Shown here in pieces: positions 5,712 to 5,802 of a DNA stretch of 5,802 bases. This DNA is from DATMBL01 sp050735975 (lineage in GTDB: Bacteria; Desulfobacterota; Binatia; UBA9968): contig JBOHVS010000118.1 of NCBI GenBank assembly GCA_050735975.1, positions 1 through 5,802 of the forward strand, in the 5' to 3' direction. Each line of letters begins with the position of its first letter. Within the stretch, counting starts at the first letter, position 1. Position numbers and translations under genes: made by a program. The notes under the pieces were generated by a model. The model did not search any database. It saw only the letters and a list, made by a program, of their open reading frames with translations, and had not been told where the DNA came from.

Positions 5712-5802
5712 TCAAAAGTAGCCGACGAGACGTCCCAGGGTCAGGGCCGTCAGCCAGGCGGCCAGCGATACGCCACCGGCGAGCCGCAACCGCGCCGGCG
5801 GC
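5712..5802 (-). CDS. C-terminal end of a putative membrane protein (partial, runs off the right edge)
   Basis: On the minus strand an open frame enters from the right edge and ends at TGA (5714-5712). Its final 27 residues read A-R-L-R-L-A-G-G-V-S-L-A-A-W-L-T-A-L, then T-L-G-R-L-V-G-Y-F. This is a basic residue pair, then a long uninterrupted hydrophobic segment with a tryptophan, then a short G-R-x-x-x-Y-F tail. The pattern is typical of the last helix of small multi-pass bacterial membrane proteins, and I have seen similar endings in uncharacterised DUF families, but I cannot assign one. It is preferred to the + strand reading because the + strand translation here is arginine- and serine-rich with no family resemblance. 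Only about 29 codons are visible, so whether this is a gene at all remains an inference. If real, it points towards the transposase remnant and the transhydrogenase operon. Confidence 0.5.
   Translation of the reverse strand, partial: PPARLRLAGGVSLAAWLTALTLGRLVGYF

Noticed and set aside
5783..5802. GCCGC / GCGGC inverted repeat at the right edge, as a possible REP palindrome for the transposase
   Set aside because: It lies within Arg/Ala/Pro codons of a GC-rich frame, occurs only once, and lacks the conserved tetranucleotide arrangement expected next to a REP hairpin.

Overview
The window reads as ordinary bacterial chromosome from an organism I cannot name. Genes are dense and moderately GC-rich, each gene except the transhydrogenase alpha-1 subunit has a visible ribosome binding site, and two of the five complete genes use GTG or TTG starts. 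The gene mix (a luciferase-family oxidoreductase, an ornithine-cyclodeaminase-like protein and an amidohydrolase_2 protein) is the kind seen in uncultured soil or subsurface bacteria. That placement is an impression from gene content, not a phylogenetic result.

Layout. Positions 1-2460 (+ strand) hold the end of a luciferase-like flavin monooxygenase, then a complete ornithine cyclodeaminase/mu-crystallin family gene, then a complete amidohydrolase_2 gene. All point the same way with short gaps (75 and 41 bases), so they could be one transcription unit. A 136-base convergent spacer follows (2461-2596). Positions 2597-5465 (- strand) hold a complete three-gene proton-translocating NAD(P) transhydrogenase operon, transcribed right to left in the order alpha-1 (pntAa), alpha-2 (pntAb), beta (pntB), with gaps of 8 and 5 bases. 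Upstream of it (5466-5711) lies non-coding sequence containing a broken 5' end of a REP-associated (Y1/IS200-like) tyrosine transposase on the + strand. The right edge (5712-5802, - strand) appears to be the C-terminal membrane helix of a further gene.

How the genes work together. The transhydrogenase couples proton re-entry across the inner membrane to hydride transfer from NADH to NADP+. Its NAD(H)-binding domain, membrane domain and NADP(H)-binding domain are all present with family motifs intact. The left-hand trio looks like part of a catabolic or small-molecule-modifying cluster: a flavin-dependent oxidation, an NAD(P)-dependent imine/amine step and a metal-dependent hydrolysis or decarboxylation are all plausible. 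No substrate can be deduced from sequence, and the full cluster runs off the left edge.

I found no CRISPR array, tRNA, rRNA, riboswitch, complete mobile element or convincing new system. The points most worth a second look are the transposase remnant, the sequence-divergent cyclodeaminase-like protein and its pairing with the amidohydrolase.
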